Shown here piece after piece: positions 20,101 to 32,722 of a DNA stretch of 64,000 bases (position 1 is its first letter; every line of letters begins with the position of its first letter). The notes beneath the pieces are model-generated. The model saw only the letters and a program-made list of their open reading frames with translations, had not been told where the DNA came from and did not search any database. The DNA comes from Atriophallophorus winterbourni (Eukaryota; Platyhelminthes; Trematoda; Plagiorchiida; Microphallidae), in assembly GCA_013407085.1 (NCBI GenBank), contig JACCGJ010020255.1:1-64000 (forward strand), written 5' to 3'. The translations under genes and the position numbers were made by a program.

Positions 20101-22844
20101 ACTTGAAGCTAAACGATAATTACGATTGCCCTGATTATTAGGAATAATTCAGCGAGTTTCCAGAATGTGAAACAGAAAATCGTGATGTTCAAATTTGACA
20201 TGTTTATTTTCAAAATTATGCATAATTGAAACGTTATACTGAACGTGGTATTACTGTCCCCACCTGATGAATGCAAGCAGCCAGAAACCGGTTTATGTGA
20301 GAAAGTACGGGAATGTGAACACCACAAAATATTTGTTTCAATATTTTATAAGTTCGAGATTTCAGCTAACACAATCAAAATGGTTCCATGCTTCATTTAT
20401 TTTCCGAGCTGTGATTTGTCAGTCCGTCGCTTCATGGAACGCAATTAACGAGGTTCTGAAATAATTGGCGGTCACGAACTGGCATTTTGTAGTGAGTTAT
20501 AATGCGGTACCCCGCCGATATTGCCATTGCAAATCAATTCGTTGTAAACCTGATTCTTTTATTTACTCACATGTGCCCGAACACAAGTTATAAGGGTTTA
20601 AACCGATGGTCATGAACATAATACTCATTTGCATGATTTTTCATCAAATGTTCTCATCTGTTCCAAGCACAGGCAAAGCCAGATCCTACTGTCCCTACCT
20701 AATTTGTAAGGTGTGTGATGGAAATGCATGCAAATGAGCATATCTATTCAAGATCTTTATGTTGATTTTGTTTGCTCAGCACGTACGAAATTGATGTCGT
20801 GCGGTCGAAATCACGTCAACCAATTCCGATTAGTATAAAGATATTGATAATAAAATCAAACAGAATTTTTGACTACATACGCGGATAAGAATGCCAGATA
20901 ATATGAAAATTCTTCGATTTCGTAAGTTCAGCGTTAGAAATTTCGTGCAATGTTATTTGCTCACTTCAGATAACCAAATTCGATTTGAGTTGTGTGTGTA
21001 ACATTCGCTGTTAATTTACGTAATATTCGTAGGCTAAAACTAGTTTTTGTAAAATTGCACTAAATTCTAAGCTGCGTGGCACAAAACTCTCTAGAATAGT
21101 TTTATCCAATTCTGCGCAAATATCTACAAAGCATCGAAAACTCTAAATGTGTAACAAGAAACAAAGGATTCGCTGATTCCTAAAGAGTATAAAATTCGCG
21201 CGAAATTGAGGCAGAAATTGTTTTCGTTTGCACTTTAGGATCATATATATTCACTAAGGTAATTATGTATCATGTTTTGCAATACTTGAATAATGCAATA
21301 GTATTTATTATGTTGGTTTGAAATGAACATAACCATACCTAAATTAGAATATGTTCTAAATCCATCAACTTTCGAAATAAACCAACAAACCCCGTTTTGC
21401 ACTTCTGTTCCGTGTACGAAATAGATTGAAACTCAACGATTTTACACGCAAAAGCAAACAGTTATCTATAAAATTCCTCCAGTTGTCTAGAATTTGAAGT
21501 TTCGTCCAGGAACTTGTTTAAACACTATGTTTTCTCCTGCAACGAACATTTAATTGAAATTAATACATCTTTATAGTTGAAGAAGTGACAAGATTGACCA
21601 AAACCACATGTGGACGAGGTATATTCATCGAAGTAGTACAATGTTTCAATAAATAATGGAGCTTTTCAGTGAAAACGGGAATCGAGCCCGTATGCTCGGG
21701 CAATAAATTCAAAGTAGAATAAATTCCAATCCGCTAAAGGTATTACATTATATAACCAATTAAAAATAGGGTATTTTCACAGTCTTTGAAAGTTTGCATG
21801 CTCAAATAACATCTTCGAGCATTAAATCAATTTCGCTTCACGTTCTTTGCGCTTTTATCATTAAATGTTAACGCTATCTCTCGGCCAAAGGCATCATTTT
21901 TTCGTATAAACTGAGGCGCGCAATTTGGAACGAATCAGAAATTTTAGGACATAGTCGTTAAACATTTGTCCAAATAATTTTTACTTATGAGTGGAACATA
22001 TGGTGAAATTATCAACCAAGGTCGACAAGATTTGTCGTTCAGTCTACAAATGGTAATTTTATTTTTTGACCTGCCCATCAGGTTTTCATAAATGTTGAGT
22101 TTACCGTACGCTAATTGGAAGTATTTCAAAGTTTTAAAGGTTCAAAATGCAAACACTTTACAGTAACCATAGATTGAAAATATAAGTAAAACACTGAACC
22201 AACACAAAAGTTTTACGAATGCGGAAAGTCAGCATGTGTATTCAGGCGCGAGGTCAGATTTTGTCAAAATATACTTGTCAAGTTCAGCATGGAACAATTT
22301 CAAGTTTTTATGCACAACTAATATGTGAGGGCAGAATATTACATATAAAATAAATTCGGACAGCAAAGAAGAACGTTCAACAATTAGAACTAGAATGTGG
22401 AACAATGAAGATATAGCCATGAGATCTGCTATCACGTGATTCATGCAAATTAAACAGGTGTTCATTTGAGTGATCCACTGTAGGCAGAATTTATAAAAAC
22501 ACCCTTGCTGAAACATTTTGAATACCAATGAAGCTAATTTGTTCTTCTTTGGATTCTCTAATGCGTATTGTCATTGCGTAAAATTTTCAAGTTTAAGTAA
22601 GTTAGAAGTTAGTAGTACGGTGCAAGGACGTGACAAGATTAAACGGCAACACACTGTTGCAAGACTAAATTTGTAATAATTTGCTCGTATCTTGTTGTGA
22701 TTATAGGCAGTTTTCAAAATGTGTAATTGTTCTCGTTATTTAATTCGACTTAACTGCACAGAGCTGATCAACAATGATTTAGCTGGCTGCATGAAAACAT
22801 GATAACTGAAGTAGTATAAATAATAGAAATTAGGAATTGTTTGG

Positions 22845-23099
22845 ATGAGCATCTTTGATACGTTACGATGCATTTCAGACCCTAGAGAAACGAGCAAAAC
22901 GGATAAGATCTTGCAACCACAACTACAAGCCAATGTACCGAAAGTCGTGTTAAAAAGCCTAAGTCTTTCAAATAAAATGGAGAAAGGATCCCTAAAGTCA
23001 AACTGTATTCAAAAGAAATTAAAAGGTGTGAAGAACATAATGAATGAAAAGGGGAATAATTTGAACTGGGATCTGAGAATCGAGAGCAATAACCTTTAA
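22845..23099 (+). CDS. Unidentified lysine-rich, coiled-coil-like open frame
   Basis: 84 codons from ATG to stop. The C-terminal half is rich in K, N and E and contains CIQKKLKGVKNIMNEKGNNL, suggestive of a short amphipathic helix. The paralogous frame at 42,440-42,661 keeps the same reading frame over about 55 codons (IQSKLKGVENQINEIENYL), which is unusual among otherwise frame-broken paralogous DNA here. No signal peptide or known domain is seen. It may be a small remnant of a host exon, or chance; function unknown. Confidence 0.3.
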   Translation: MSIFDTLRCISDPRETSKTDKILQPQLQANVPKVVLKSLSLSNKMEKGSLKSNCIQKKLKGVKNIMNEKGNNLNWDLRIESNNL

Positions 23100-26000
23100 A
23101 CGAGCTTAATCAGTGACATAAAAATCTACTGACACGACTGACTGATTTTCTTTGTCAATGAATTTGCAATTTACATTAAAATATCACAAGCTTTACGTTA
23201 CTTATTTATTCATAAATGCCTCATATTTCAAAGTTAATTTTATAAAACAAATACATATATTGTTGTGTTCAGGATTTGTTTAGCCTCCAGCGAATATGTT
23301 TCATCAGATCGAGGCGATAGTCAGAATATGAAAAGTAGATAGATAGCTCTCTATCCACCACCTCTGTATGAACTCGCCCAAAAAACCTAATGAAATCCAA
23401 AAGATCTCTGTTCCAGTAGATAAAGAACATTCTATTCGACCTATTCACTCATCGCAATGTAGCTCACAGGGCATGAGTAAAATTGTGAGAAATGTGAACA
23501 TATGCATCCGTAATTGGAACGTTTGATTGGATATTAACAAAAATCCGCTTTAAATAATTGTTTTTCGGTCGCATTGTTTATCCGTATGTCATACATAACT
23601 CTTTTATTCGACTTGAATACACTGTGTGAATATATCATTCAAATGTAATGTGTGAAATATTTAGTATTATTGGCTTTAACATAGTTTATTACGTTTCCAC
23701 TGTTTTAGGAGTCACTATATCCCATATTACTATCCCCGCCTGATAGATGTTCACAGTCAGATATTGGTTATGAAGTAATTTGGAAGCAGCCACTCAAATC
23801 AATTGTCCAATGTTAATGTTAATCAGATCCAAAGTGTAATTCGGTCATCAAATTTTTAGATGTAGCCATGAAATTAGTAATGGCTTCGATATCTGTATTT
23901 TATCTATCGCTTCAATACTCTACCAAGGCTTGCTGATATAACCACCCGATATTGCAAACAGTGAATAACCAATTGTGTAGTCGTGTGTACGTGCAGTGAA
24001 TGTGAGCACACACAAACGTGTTTCTCTTGAGAGTTATGCCGAAGTATTGGAATGATTAGAAGAGATTGCCGACCTTGTCTGTACATTGTCTATACCCTTA
24101 CGACCACCATGAGCTCAGCACATGATACAACCGAACATCGATGCGATCAACAAATCTGGCTATCTTTCAACTATGTTTATCTGCATTTAACAGACAGTTT
24201 CATAATTATTTTGTTTTCAACTCACACACAAAGTTGTTCGATTTTCGAAAACCGCATGTGGAATAATCTATACCTGTCTATCTTCCATCAGCCAACTTGC
24301 ATTTCGCTAGACAAAAAACGAGTCCAAAAAGCTGACTATTCTTTTCGTTCTGTGATTATGTTCGTTTATATTTTGATTTTGTCTTGTGTGTTTAAAGTGA
24401 GAAACGTTCCTCACCCATATTGTGAAACACAACACATACAAGGGCAGAATTATTGATCTCATTAAATGAATCTCGATATAAAATGAGTAAGAAAAAAATG
24501 ACAAATATCATCCCTCTTTAAATGAAATCTTTGGAAAAAACTCCGGTTTAATTAACCGTATCAAAACAAAATACAGTTCAATTATTAATTGATATAGCGA
24601 TTACTTCTGGAAAAATTATTTAAAAATCAGAAATATCCTCCTAGTTTTATCCATTAATTTCATTGTTTCAGAATGTCGTTTTTATCGTAAGTACTCAGTT
24701 AGGAACACTGATAAAAGGTGATAAACTTTAAGCTTACTATTTCTGCTTTGAAAAATATTTTCAAGGAATCAACAAACATCTGCATTCCTATCGGGATTTT
24801 GGGATTCTACGAAAGCGAATGCAGAAGCATTGAAATTGGATTATACTGTTTATGGAACAGACTGGTTCCGAAGCCTAAAATCAGATTATCATAGACGAGA
24901 GTTTCCACTAAAATTTGTTTTGTTAATGCCTCGAGTTGCGGTTGTTACTCTTCACCCGATATCAACAATGGATGCACATCAAAACAAACATGACGGCTTT
25001 GGCTTTCATGTTTTTTCAAATGACAAAACAGTCCGGATAATAAGGAACAATCTACTTCGACATGCTCATTACCATTGGCGAAAGTTGCACACTGAGGGCG
25101 TGATATGCGTTTTGTAGCGGTTAGCATAAGCTGATCTTTTCCAGCTTGTAGATAAGGCTTAAAACGCCACACACAAAGAGAGCGATCAAGAACAATGTAT
25201 TCTAACCTCATGGGGCCAATTTCAAAGCCTTCATATCTATTTTTGAACGCATTTTAACCGTAAGTGAGGTATCTTCAATAGTTAACTTGCTGATTTCAAC
25301 AAACCATAGAGTATGTTTTCTGAAATATGATGATTTTCTTTGGTCTTGGTTAATATTCTAGAAATATTTTGAAATGTGTGTTTTGACGCCACATGGCACA
25401 TTTTTGGCACGTTAAACGATATTGTTCAAGCATTTTTGCGCAAACGACAAAGAATAATACTAATATAGGTTACTTATATGCAAATCCAAAAATATCCCCG
25501 AATAACTCAAAATTGTCTCCAAAGTTTATTACTTTCATCTGATTCGTCCTGCAAATAAGTGCAAACTGTTATACACCTGCCCTCGCCGGTTTAACCAAAC
25601 TTGACGTATTTTGCATCGTTCAATACGTTTTGATGTTCCTCTCAGCTCATTTGTCCAGTATATGTTATCATTGAAACATTTTACGTGCGACTCTTACTTC
25701 ACCAGGAATCTTGTGTATTTTCCATTGGTTCTATTGGCTAGTGAACGCTCTATCGACCGAGCATCATTATGTGTCGAGGGTGCATAATTTAATTATCGCT
25801 CCCAGTACAGACATTATGATATTCATTCTATCATGTAGTACAATAGTTGTGTTACGGTTTTGGTTCACTCTAGCCCACAACTGACCCAGCAGCACACATA
25901 ACATTTATCACAGATCCCTTTCATACTGTTTAACTGTAGGTAAATGGTTTCACTGGCATTTAAAAGCCCAGCGTTTGACACTATTGCTCCTGTGTCACAC

Positions 26001-26555
26001 TCTTTTACGCTTTTACGGATATTCATAACCATTTGACGGGAGAAAAGTTTGAAAGTGACCAAATAATATTCTGATAAACTTGTCGTATTTGGAGTGACTC
26101 ATTGGTTCTCTTTGTGATGGTAATCCTGATGTCATATTTTCATAACAAATCCACGGGTATGGGGCAAATATGGGGTACACACATCCACAATGAATGAATT
26201 ACATCTGAAAGAGATAGGGAACGTTAGCAGATACAACTTTGAGCTTGAAAATAGAAGATACTGTTAATTTCTGTTAGTTTATGTAGATCCGGGAGATAGT
26301 GTTAAAATGATAGCAATCAGACGAAGACCCCCTATCGTGTGCGTGTACCCAGAATAATAGTTCCTCAAGAGAATCGCTGTATAGTCTCTTGAAAAATAAG
26401 ATCTACACTAGCTTACGAATTTAAAAAAACAAAATTAATCCTAGAATTTATACATCAAATTTTGAAATTTGGCAATATTAACAACATCTATTGAATAAAA
26501 AAAACTATAAAAATCAACGTTTGAGTTTATGTGGTGGAGACATCTTCACTGAAGG
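23100..26555. repeat. Unit A, distal part
   Basis: Paralogous to 42,662-46,550 (unit B) and 50,985-53,080 (unit C). Anchors: 23,680-23,780 with 43,960-44,040 and 50,985-51,075; 23,990-24,130 with 44,270-44,410 and 51,290-51,430; 25,400-25,640 with 45,640-45,870; 26,500-26,555 with 53,025-53,085. Unit C lacks the equivalent of about 24,520-25,560. Open frames at 24,830-25,117 (+) and 24,945-25,211 (-) overlap each other and are disrupted in the paralogue at 45,070-45,420. Homology stops abruptly at about 26,555, where the pogo-type element begins. Confidence 0.75.
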
Positions 26556-26558
26556 CCA

Positions 26559-27550
26559 GTACACTCAAATCGGCTTGACCGAGCAAGAGTGGCATAGTAG
26601 TGAGAGTGGTATATTAACGAGGGTTTGCGAAAACGGCTTTATTTTCTCAAGTCCCTCATTAAATTTCTAATCGATCAGTCCAAAGCTCTCGAAAATCGTC
26701 GGCTACCGCATCTTCTTTCGTCGGATCTCGTTTATATCGTTGTCTAGCCACTCACACGGTTGCATCACACGTGGGTTTTCGTTTGCCTGCTGGATGGCAT
26801 TTAGAAAAGTGATCCAAGCAAGGTAGGCTTCCTCGAACAAAACGATTTCCTTCTGGATTATCACTTCGTTTTCGGTTTCCACTGACTCTCCATTGTACAT
26901 CATCTCCTCCGCAATCTTTTTTAGCGAGGATGACATGCCAGTCGCGAGGCGTTCGTCGGCTTCCAGAAAGTCAGGCATGTCGATATACTTGTTAACGTTA
27001 ATCTGGTCCTCGGCGGACAGATCTTTTTATACCTCGAGAACCTCCGCATCCTGAAACTCAGTTCGCATTTCTTTTTCTATAAACTTGACTATTGCGAAAT
27101 AGTTACGGATTGTCGACTTACTGACCTGTTCTCGAGCCTACCGGGCGACGTGAAGTGCGTCGAGCAACGTGAACTTGAACTCCTTCCCGCGATCGTCCAT
27201 GGTCTTTATCCAGCGGCATGGCAGGAGCTTTTTGTAGTGGCGCTTTAGTTTCTCTATGATTTCTTGATGCATTGGTTGTCAATCTTCTGTCGTGTCTGGT
27301 GGGAAGAAGACTTGTTGTAATTTGTTCAGCTGAAGCTCAGGAGTGTGGCCAGAGTAGTTTTCGAGACTGACCAGAACTCTCCCTTCCTGCTATCTAAGTC
27401 GCCTGTCTAACGCACGCAAAATCCCCTCAAAAATATCCGATGTCATCCAAGCCTTCAAGTTCGCCTTTCAGGTGCCCGGATCTCCTTCTTAATGAAGAAA
27501 CGGGGTCTCTTGGAATTGCCGATCACCAAAATGGTTTCATCTCGCTGCTG
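26559..27550 (-). mobile_element. pogo/Tigger-type DNA transposon fragment
   Basis: Minus-strand C-terminal half of a DDE_1 (CENP-B/jerky/Tigger-like) transposase. The 3' end abuts the unit A breakpoint and the plus-strand sequence there starts CAGTACACTCAAATCGG, which has the CAGTA start expected of a pogo-type terminal inverted repeat. The other terminus is missing: satellite sequence begins at about 27,556. No TA target duplication can be shown because one end is gone. Confidence 0.75.
26703..27500 (-). pseudogene. pogo/Tigger-type transposase (DDE_1), C-terminal half
   Basis: Read N- to C-terminal on the minus strand: KAWMTSDIF, LDRRLR, then VSLENYSGHTPEL, HTPELQLNKLQQVFFPP, DTTED, QPMHQEIIEKLKRHYKKLL, then FTLLDALHVAR, STIRNYFAIVKFI, and a final 91-codon open frame (26,978-26,703). 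In the family the second catalytic D lies in the 'LxxDN.xxH' motif and 'PPNTTSLLQPMDQ' follows. Here the D is replaced by E (LEN), NTTSLL is damaged and M-D-Q is MHQ. At least three in-frame stops are present, so it is dead. The N-terminal DNA-binding domains are absent. Confidence 0.8.
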
Positions 27551-27555
27551 CAAAA

Positions 27556-29905
27556 TCAAGCCTCGAGTCCTGTGCTCCCAATGTGGACCGTTGTAAAAAA
27601 AAACTTTGTAAACATCCCCAAACACTTGGTTCTGAATTGTAGTCGCGTATCATAGAGAACAAACCTCTCAACTTTCTTGAACAACAGGGATCGTCAGATT
27701 CAAAAGGTGTTAGCTTGCACTGCATCTGATGACACAAACCTGAGAAAAAAATCAGATCGGTTGGACCACCACAACCGATGATGCTGGCTCCTTCTTTACT
27801 GGTTGGGCATATGACACTTTTCAAATTTTACAGTCTGGGCAAAGATTCATAAAGGTTTAATCGCGATCGGTCAACTAAGGAAGGTAGCTCACGTTGTAAG
27901 CCGTGTGACAGCGATGGTGGAGGTCATGGGTTTGAATCAAACCCAATACAGGATTTCCACTGCTAAAAAGCTCAAATAAGAGCGAAACTGGAGTCCAGTG
28001 CTTTCAATGTGGACAAATGTGATAAGCTTTGTAAATGTTTAGGAAAACTTAGTGCTGATTAGAAGTCACGTAACATGATGAACAAAACTCTTTAAACACC
28101 CTCGAACAACAATTCCATTCAAATTTGATCGGTGTTATCTTAATCTGTATCTGATGGAAAGACCTGAGTAGATGAGGCGTTCGTTTAAACGACAACGGCA
28201 GATGTTACTGGCTCCTTCTGAACTGCTTAGGTATATGATGCTACTCAAATTCGCAAGTCCTGAGAAACATTCATGAAAGCTTAGTCGCAATCGGTCAGAT
28301 AATGGATGTCAGCTCATGGCGTAAGGTGTGAGACTAGGATGGTGAAGGTTCTGGGTTCGACTCAGTCACAAAACATGATATGCACTGCTGATGCGCTTAA
28401 ATGAGAGGGAAACTTGAGTCAAGTGCTTCCAATTTGGACCGTTGTGATAAACGTCCTGAATATTTCGAAGGATTTGATATTGACGAGTAGTCACAGAACA
28501 TGATTAACAAAACTCTCAAAACACACTTGAACTTCAATGCCCGTCAGATTTTATTGGTTCTAGCATACATAGTATGTGATGACAACGAGATCATGTCAGT
28601 TAGACGACCGAAAAAGATGTAGCTGTATCCTACTAGATAATTGAGCAAATGGCGCTTCTCGAATGTGCCATTCCGGAGAAACATTCATGAAGGCTCATTC
28701 GCAATCAGTCAAAAGCATTACGGTAGCTCAGGCTGTGAGGCTTATGACTACGGTGGTGAAGTTTATGTGATCGAGTTAGACCTGATACAGTGTATGCACT
28801 GCTGGCAAGCTTAAATAAGAGCGAAACTCGAGTCCAGTGCTTCCAATGCGGACGGTTGTTAAAAACATTGTGAATATTTCGAAGTACTTGCTACTGATCA
28901 GTGGTCACAGAACATGATGAACAAACGTCAGAAAAAACTCTTGAATAACAATGCCCGTGGGATGAAATCGTTGTTAGCTCACACTCTATCTGATGGGCAG
29001 ACCTGACAAGGGGATCAGATCGGTTGGTCCACCACAACCGATGTTGCCGGTTCATTATCGACTGGTTGAGACAAGGACGCATTAAAAATGTGTCGGTCTA
29101 GCGAAACATTCATGGAGGCGTAATCGCTATCGTTCAAACGATGGACGGTACCACAGGCCGTGATTTGTGAGATTAAAACGGTGATGGGTTAGAGACGAGT
29201 CGACCTGAGACAGAGTATGCACTGCTAGTTAGCTCAGATAAGAGCGAAACTTGATTCCAATGCATCTAGATGGACCATTGTGATAATCTTTCGAATATTT
29301 AGAAGGACTTTCGTATTGATGAGTAGTCGCAAAACAAAATGAACAACAATAATCAAACCCTTGAACAATTATGTCCGTGAGATTTGATCGGTGTTAGTTT
29401 ATATCTGATGAAATACCTGACATGAAGATCAGAACGGTTGAACGACCACAACCGACGTTAGTGGCTCCTTCTTGACTGGTCGGGCATGATGCTACTCAAA
29501 TGTGCCCGTCTGGAGAGACATTGACGAAGGCTTAATTGCGATCGGACAAACGATGGACGGTACCTTACGACGTAAGGCGTGAGCGTGCAATGGTGAAGGC
29601 CCTGTGTTAGATTCAGACCCGGCACAGGATATGCTCAGCTAATGAGAAAAAAAAGAGCGAAACTTGTTTCCCGTGCTTCCAATGTAATCCGTTGTGATAT
29701 ACTTTGTGAATAATTTGAAGGACTTGTTACTGATTAGTAGTCACAACACATGATGAAGAAAACTCTCAAAACTCTATTGAACAACGATGCTCCTCAGATT
29801 AATTCGGTGGTAGCTTACACAATATCTGATGGGAAGACCTGACAAAGATATCAGATCGGTTAGACGACCAAAACCGATGTTGCTGGAGTCTACGTGATTG
29901 ATTGG
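27556..29905 (+). repeat. Old satellite array, left part
   Basis: Five to six decayed monomers of the same satellite, all plus, about 420 bp apart, with ribozyme-derived tracts near 27,560, 27,955, 28,382, 28,796, 29,220 and 29,632. The copy at 28,796-28,840 keeps stem I, GAAA, stem III and GTC exactly, but its core is CTGGCAA. The copy at 28,382-28,426 has CTGATGC. The array continues at 33,627 after the LTR element inserted into a monomer. Confidence 0.88.
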
Positions 29906-30480
29906 TGTATTGTCTGTGACGTGAGTCACGCGTAGTCCACCCGGTTCTTATTTCGATAAATTCAAAACAACGATTGGGATATTCTACGGTACTGTAATTA
30001 ACAACAATAACAACAAAAATAACTATACAAACCTTAGTTGTATAGGAACGTCACAGCAACAATGGAGCCAAATACTCCAGAATCAAATTCAATTCAAACA
30101 AAAGACGACCTGATATAAAAACAAGAAGAATCGATTTACCAAAATGTCATCCAAACTTTCTGTGACAATCAAAAATGACACTTAAAATAGCGTTCAAATT
30201 CAAGCAAAATACTGAAGCCCAAAATGGCAACCAAATTCCGCAACAATGACCGACAAATGGCACAAACAATAAATTAAAACAAACATTTGACCGAAGGCGT
30301 GTACAGAAAAGATTTACAATAACAGAAATAAATACAAAAAGAAAGTTTTATATCAAAATACTGTAGGAAAATTAAACACAAGCAAAATCTATTACACAAA
30401 ATTCAGGTTTTGTAACTAGGTTCAAAATAAAAGAAATGTTGAAGGGAAAGGAAGAATTTCAAACTACTTTGAACCTTACA
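29906..30480 (-). repeat. 3' LTR of the BEL/Pao element
   Basis: On the minus strand it starts TGTAAGG and ends ACAATACA, giving the canonical TG...CA ends. Compared with 33,053-33,626 there are about a dozen differences by eye, including three small indels, or roughly 98% identity, so insertion was relatively recent compared with satellite decay. Confidence 0.92.
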
Positions 30481-30683
30481 CCTCCGACCAAATTCTTTCT
30501 AGGGCTCAACTGTACAACGATTTTCGACGAATACCCTAACAATTCCGTGCAGCAAATGACTTTATTTAGTGGCGAGTCACACACGCCACGTCGCATTGCC
30601 ATCATTGGACACATGTGGCTTTTTATAGGGAAATAGTTTGCTAGATCAAGACCCACCACGTCCTCCGGTTCTGCCACCGTTCC

Positions 30684-31251
30684 TTACAAAAAGCTTATGC
30701 GCGCATTCCCAGCCGAGCGAGCCTCGTGTATTTCATCCTCAATAGCGACATCTTGCGCCATCTGAACAACTCTAATCTGCAAAATAAATAAGTGTATCCG
30801 GTATCCGAAACACAAATGGCTCATCGGGTACACAACCGAACGTCTTGCGCCACTCATATGAATAGTCACGCCGACCATCTGTCGCCCCCACTTCGGCTGA
30901 TTCACCGTCATGTGAACCAGGCCTACTATTCGTTTTGGCTGATTTAGTGTCAGGTTAACCAGGCTTAGTCTCCATCTGATCCGAATTAGTGTCAGAAAAT
31001 TCAGTCACAAAATCCGTCTGAGCTAATTCAGTGTCAGGTAACTCAGCTTCCTGATAACAACCGACAAAACAAAGGTCAATATCCTCAGACGTTTTACACG
31101 CGGGCCCCTGCAATATCCAATCCAGCAATGTCTTCGTTGCGAACGGACGGCGCCTGCCTCCTAATCGCTGTTCCAACGCCCAATGCGCTTCCGGTACGTT
31201 ACAGCCAATAAGCAAAGTTATTTCTTCCCCCACATTCTCTGAAAACTTCAA
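30684..31251 (-). pseudogene. Post-protease region of BEL/Pao polyprotein
   Basis: The first piece (31,251-30,955) has TLLIGCNVPEAHWALEQRLG and then RRRPFATKT and WILQGPA, the characteristic BEL/Pao stretch between protease and reverse transcriptase. It then becomes low-complexity and a second short frame (30,911-30,684) runs toward the 3' LTR without any RT motif. The RT/RNase H/integrase block is therefore deleted here. Confidence 0.82.
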
Positions 31252-31763
31252 ATCTTTAAATGTGCATACCTCGTGCTGATCATATTTGGATAGTCCAGCA
31301 CTACTTCAGGTAACTTTGAAACCGTGTGAGCTTCGGCAACATGAATTATTTCAACATTGTCAACCGAATGCACATCGAAACTTAACAACGAACTTTTCAA
31401 CTTTCGATGTAGACCAAGTGTTGCTATCGACACATCAACTGGCGCACTAGGCATACAAAATTTCTCAACAAAACTCTGCGAGATCAAAGTTGTATCAGAG
31501 CCATTATCAAGTAAAGCCACGACTGGAACAAGACCAACTGGCGTGTCAATGTTCACTGTCAGGTAGCCTGAGCTAACTGCTGTACTGAGAGTAGTAACAC
31601 TGCAGTTTATACTTTTCAGTTGCTTATTAGGACGATCATAATGCAGCGAAGAATTGTGTCGTCTACTACAACCTTCAACGGAACAAGTATTTGTAATCTT
31701 GCAATCGAATGCCCTGTGAGACCGACATAAGCAAACGTAACATATTCCATGCTGCTTAGCCAT
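31248..31763 (-). pseudogene. BEL/Pao gag zinc knuckles and aspartic protease
   Basis: 171-codon frame. N-terminal zinc-binding pattern: CYVCLCRSHRAFDC, then CSVEGCSRRHNSSLH, typical of the paired BEL/Pao knuckles. From about residue 85 is a retropepsin-type domain with VALLDNGSDTTLIS, in which the catalytic motif is DNGSD rather than DSGA, as is usual in the family. The frame then runs into the next by a 4-bp overlap at 31,248-31,251. The domain appears intact but is disconnected from a polymerase. Confidence 0.88.
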
Positions 31764-31830
31764 ATTCCATCTGGCTTTTACGTCAGCCTCCTGATAAACA
31801 GGACAATTTCTATCTTATGATGTCCTCACA

Positions 31831-32091
31831 TTAAAAACATTCAACCAGCATTGGCCTCGGTTCCCTCGTAGTCATAAACACCCTCGTTCCATCTGGCATT
31901 CTTGGTTTCTCTAATGGCTTCGAAGAGACAGATGTTCTATCTATTAGCATGCCAAATATGCTCCTGGCAATTCTTGCTCTCCGAGATACGAACTCGGTCA
32001 GACTGGCAAAATCAACTTCTGACCCCTCAGCAAGCATTGTATCCGCTGCGTCAGCCCACTGCTGTTGTAACGCAACAGAGAAGCATTTCAC
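31831..32091 (-). pseudogene. BEL/Pao gag, region before the zinc knuckles
   Basis: 86-codon frame with LQQQWADAADTMLAEGSEVD followed by FASLTEFVSRRARIARSIFG. This is the gag segment directly upstream of the knuckles in BEL/Pao elements (the 'LP--L---W------- F-DL--FV--RA--A' pattern). A frame break separates it from the piece at 32,146. Confidence 0.8.
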
Positions 32092-32145
32092 TAATCCTTC
32101 CGAAAGTTGTGACTGAATTCAAATCAGCGTCACACTTCATTTGCT

Positions 32146-32520
32146 TCAATGTAATTTGGCAATTTTCCATTTTTGTGGCCAAATCAGACAAACCATCGAC
32201 TTGTTGGAAAGTCTTCTAGCTTCATCAAGCAACTCCTCTAATGTTGACCTGGCAATTACATGTGGTAGCCCAAACAAATCTTTCAAAATCATCTTTGCCC
32301 GCGTATAACCCTCAGTGGGTTGTAGCATGACGCATGCATCAATTGCTTTTCGAGCCTTGCCCCGACAATAATACATCGAATACAACAGTCGTTGGCCTGG
32401 ATCCATAAGCCTCGACTCAATGTAACATTCAAACTGTTTCAGGAACTTTCAATAGTCTATCGGATCACCGTCGAAGTATGATAATTCTACTTTAGGCAAT
32501 CCCATACTCATGTTCATCGC
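32146..32520 (-). pseudogene. BEL/Pao gag core (DUF1759-like)
   Basis: Reading from about 32,500 the phrase LSYFDGDPIDYWKFLKQFE is visible, interrupted by a stop before the 86-codon open frame at 32,406-32,146. That frame has RLLYSMYYCRGKARKAIDAC, then EGYTRAKMILKDLFGLPHVI and ARSTLEELLDEAR. These are the hallmark residues of the BEL/Pao gag domain that packages element RNA. Confidence 0.84.
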
Positions 32521-32572
32521 TGGTTGCAAATAGCTTACCGCCGAGTCGAGCCCTTCAGTTTTGCTACTTGTA

Positions 32573-32722
32573 CCGGCGATCAGCGACTTCTCGTCGTTCC
32601 TTTGTCAAGCGCTCTATCGTTGATCTAGCAGCATCTAAATCGCGCTTCAATTGCAACACTAGTTCAGAACTCGCAATGCTATCTCTATCATCATCGTTTT
32701 CCTTAGAAGCTATCTTAGGCAT
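32573..32722 (-). pseudogene. BEL/Pao gag N-terminus (coiled coil)
   Basis: Frame starting at the ATG on 32,722-32,720 (MPKIASKENDDD) runs for 50 codons to a TAG. It is rich in alternating leucine and charged residues (LVLQLKRDLDAARSTIERLT), as expected for the N-terminal coiled coil of gag. The start is chosen because it is the first ATG of the longest gag-colinear frame downstream of the 5' LTR. Confidence 0.6.

Larger units (their letters stand above)
17581..22844. repeat. Unit A, proximal part
   Basis: Diverged paralogue of unit B 36,377-42,440, colinear with indels. Anchors include the array junction (17,570-17,660 with 36,350-36,440), 18,240-18,900 with 37,000-37,700 and 57,480-58,102, 18,900-19,170 with 37,700-37,990 and 60,940-61,200, 19,250-19,440 with 38,070-38,260, 19,830-20,100 with 38,950-39,180, and 20,930-21,240 with 40,090-40,300. 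Apart from the CR1 remnant at 17,640-17,900 no gene is recognisable. A minus-strand 99-codon frame at 22,229-22,528 is open, has hydrophobic stretches and matches nothing I know. Confidence 0.75.

Noticed and set aside
24830..25211. Pair of overlapping open frames (95 and 88 codons) as a gene
   Set aside because: They are antisense to one another, and the paralogue at 45,070-45,420 has stops in both frames; neither shows a known domain.
26559..26585. Confirmed pogo-type terminal inverted repeat with TA duplication
   Set aside because: The CAGTA start is suggestive, but the opposite end is missing and no TA flank is present, so it is kept only as a possibility.
30459..30677. 72-codon frame near the 3' LTR as an env-like gene
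   Set aside because: It extends into the LTR itself and has no signal peptide, membrane segment or known motif.
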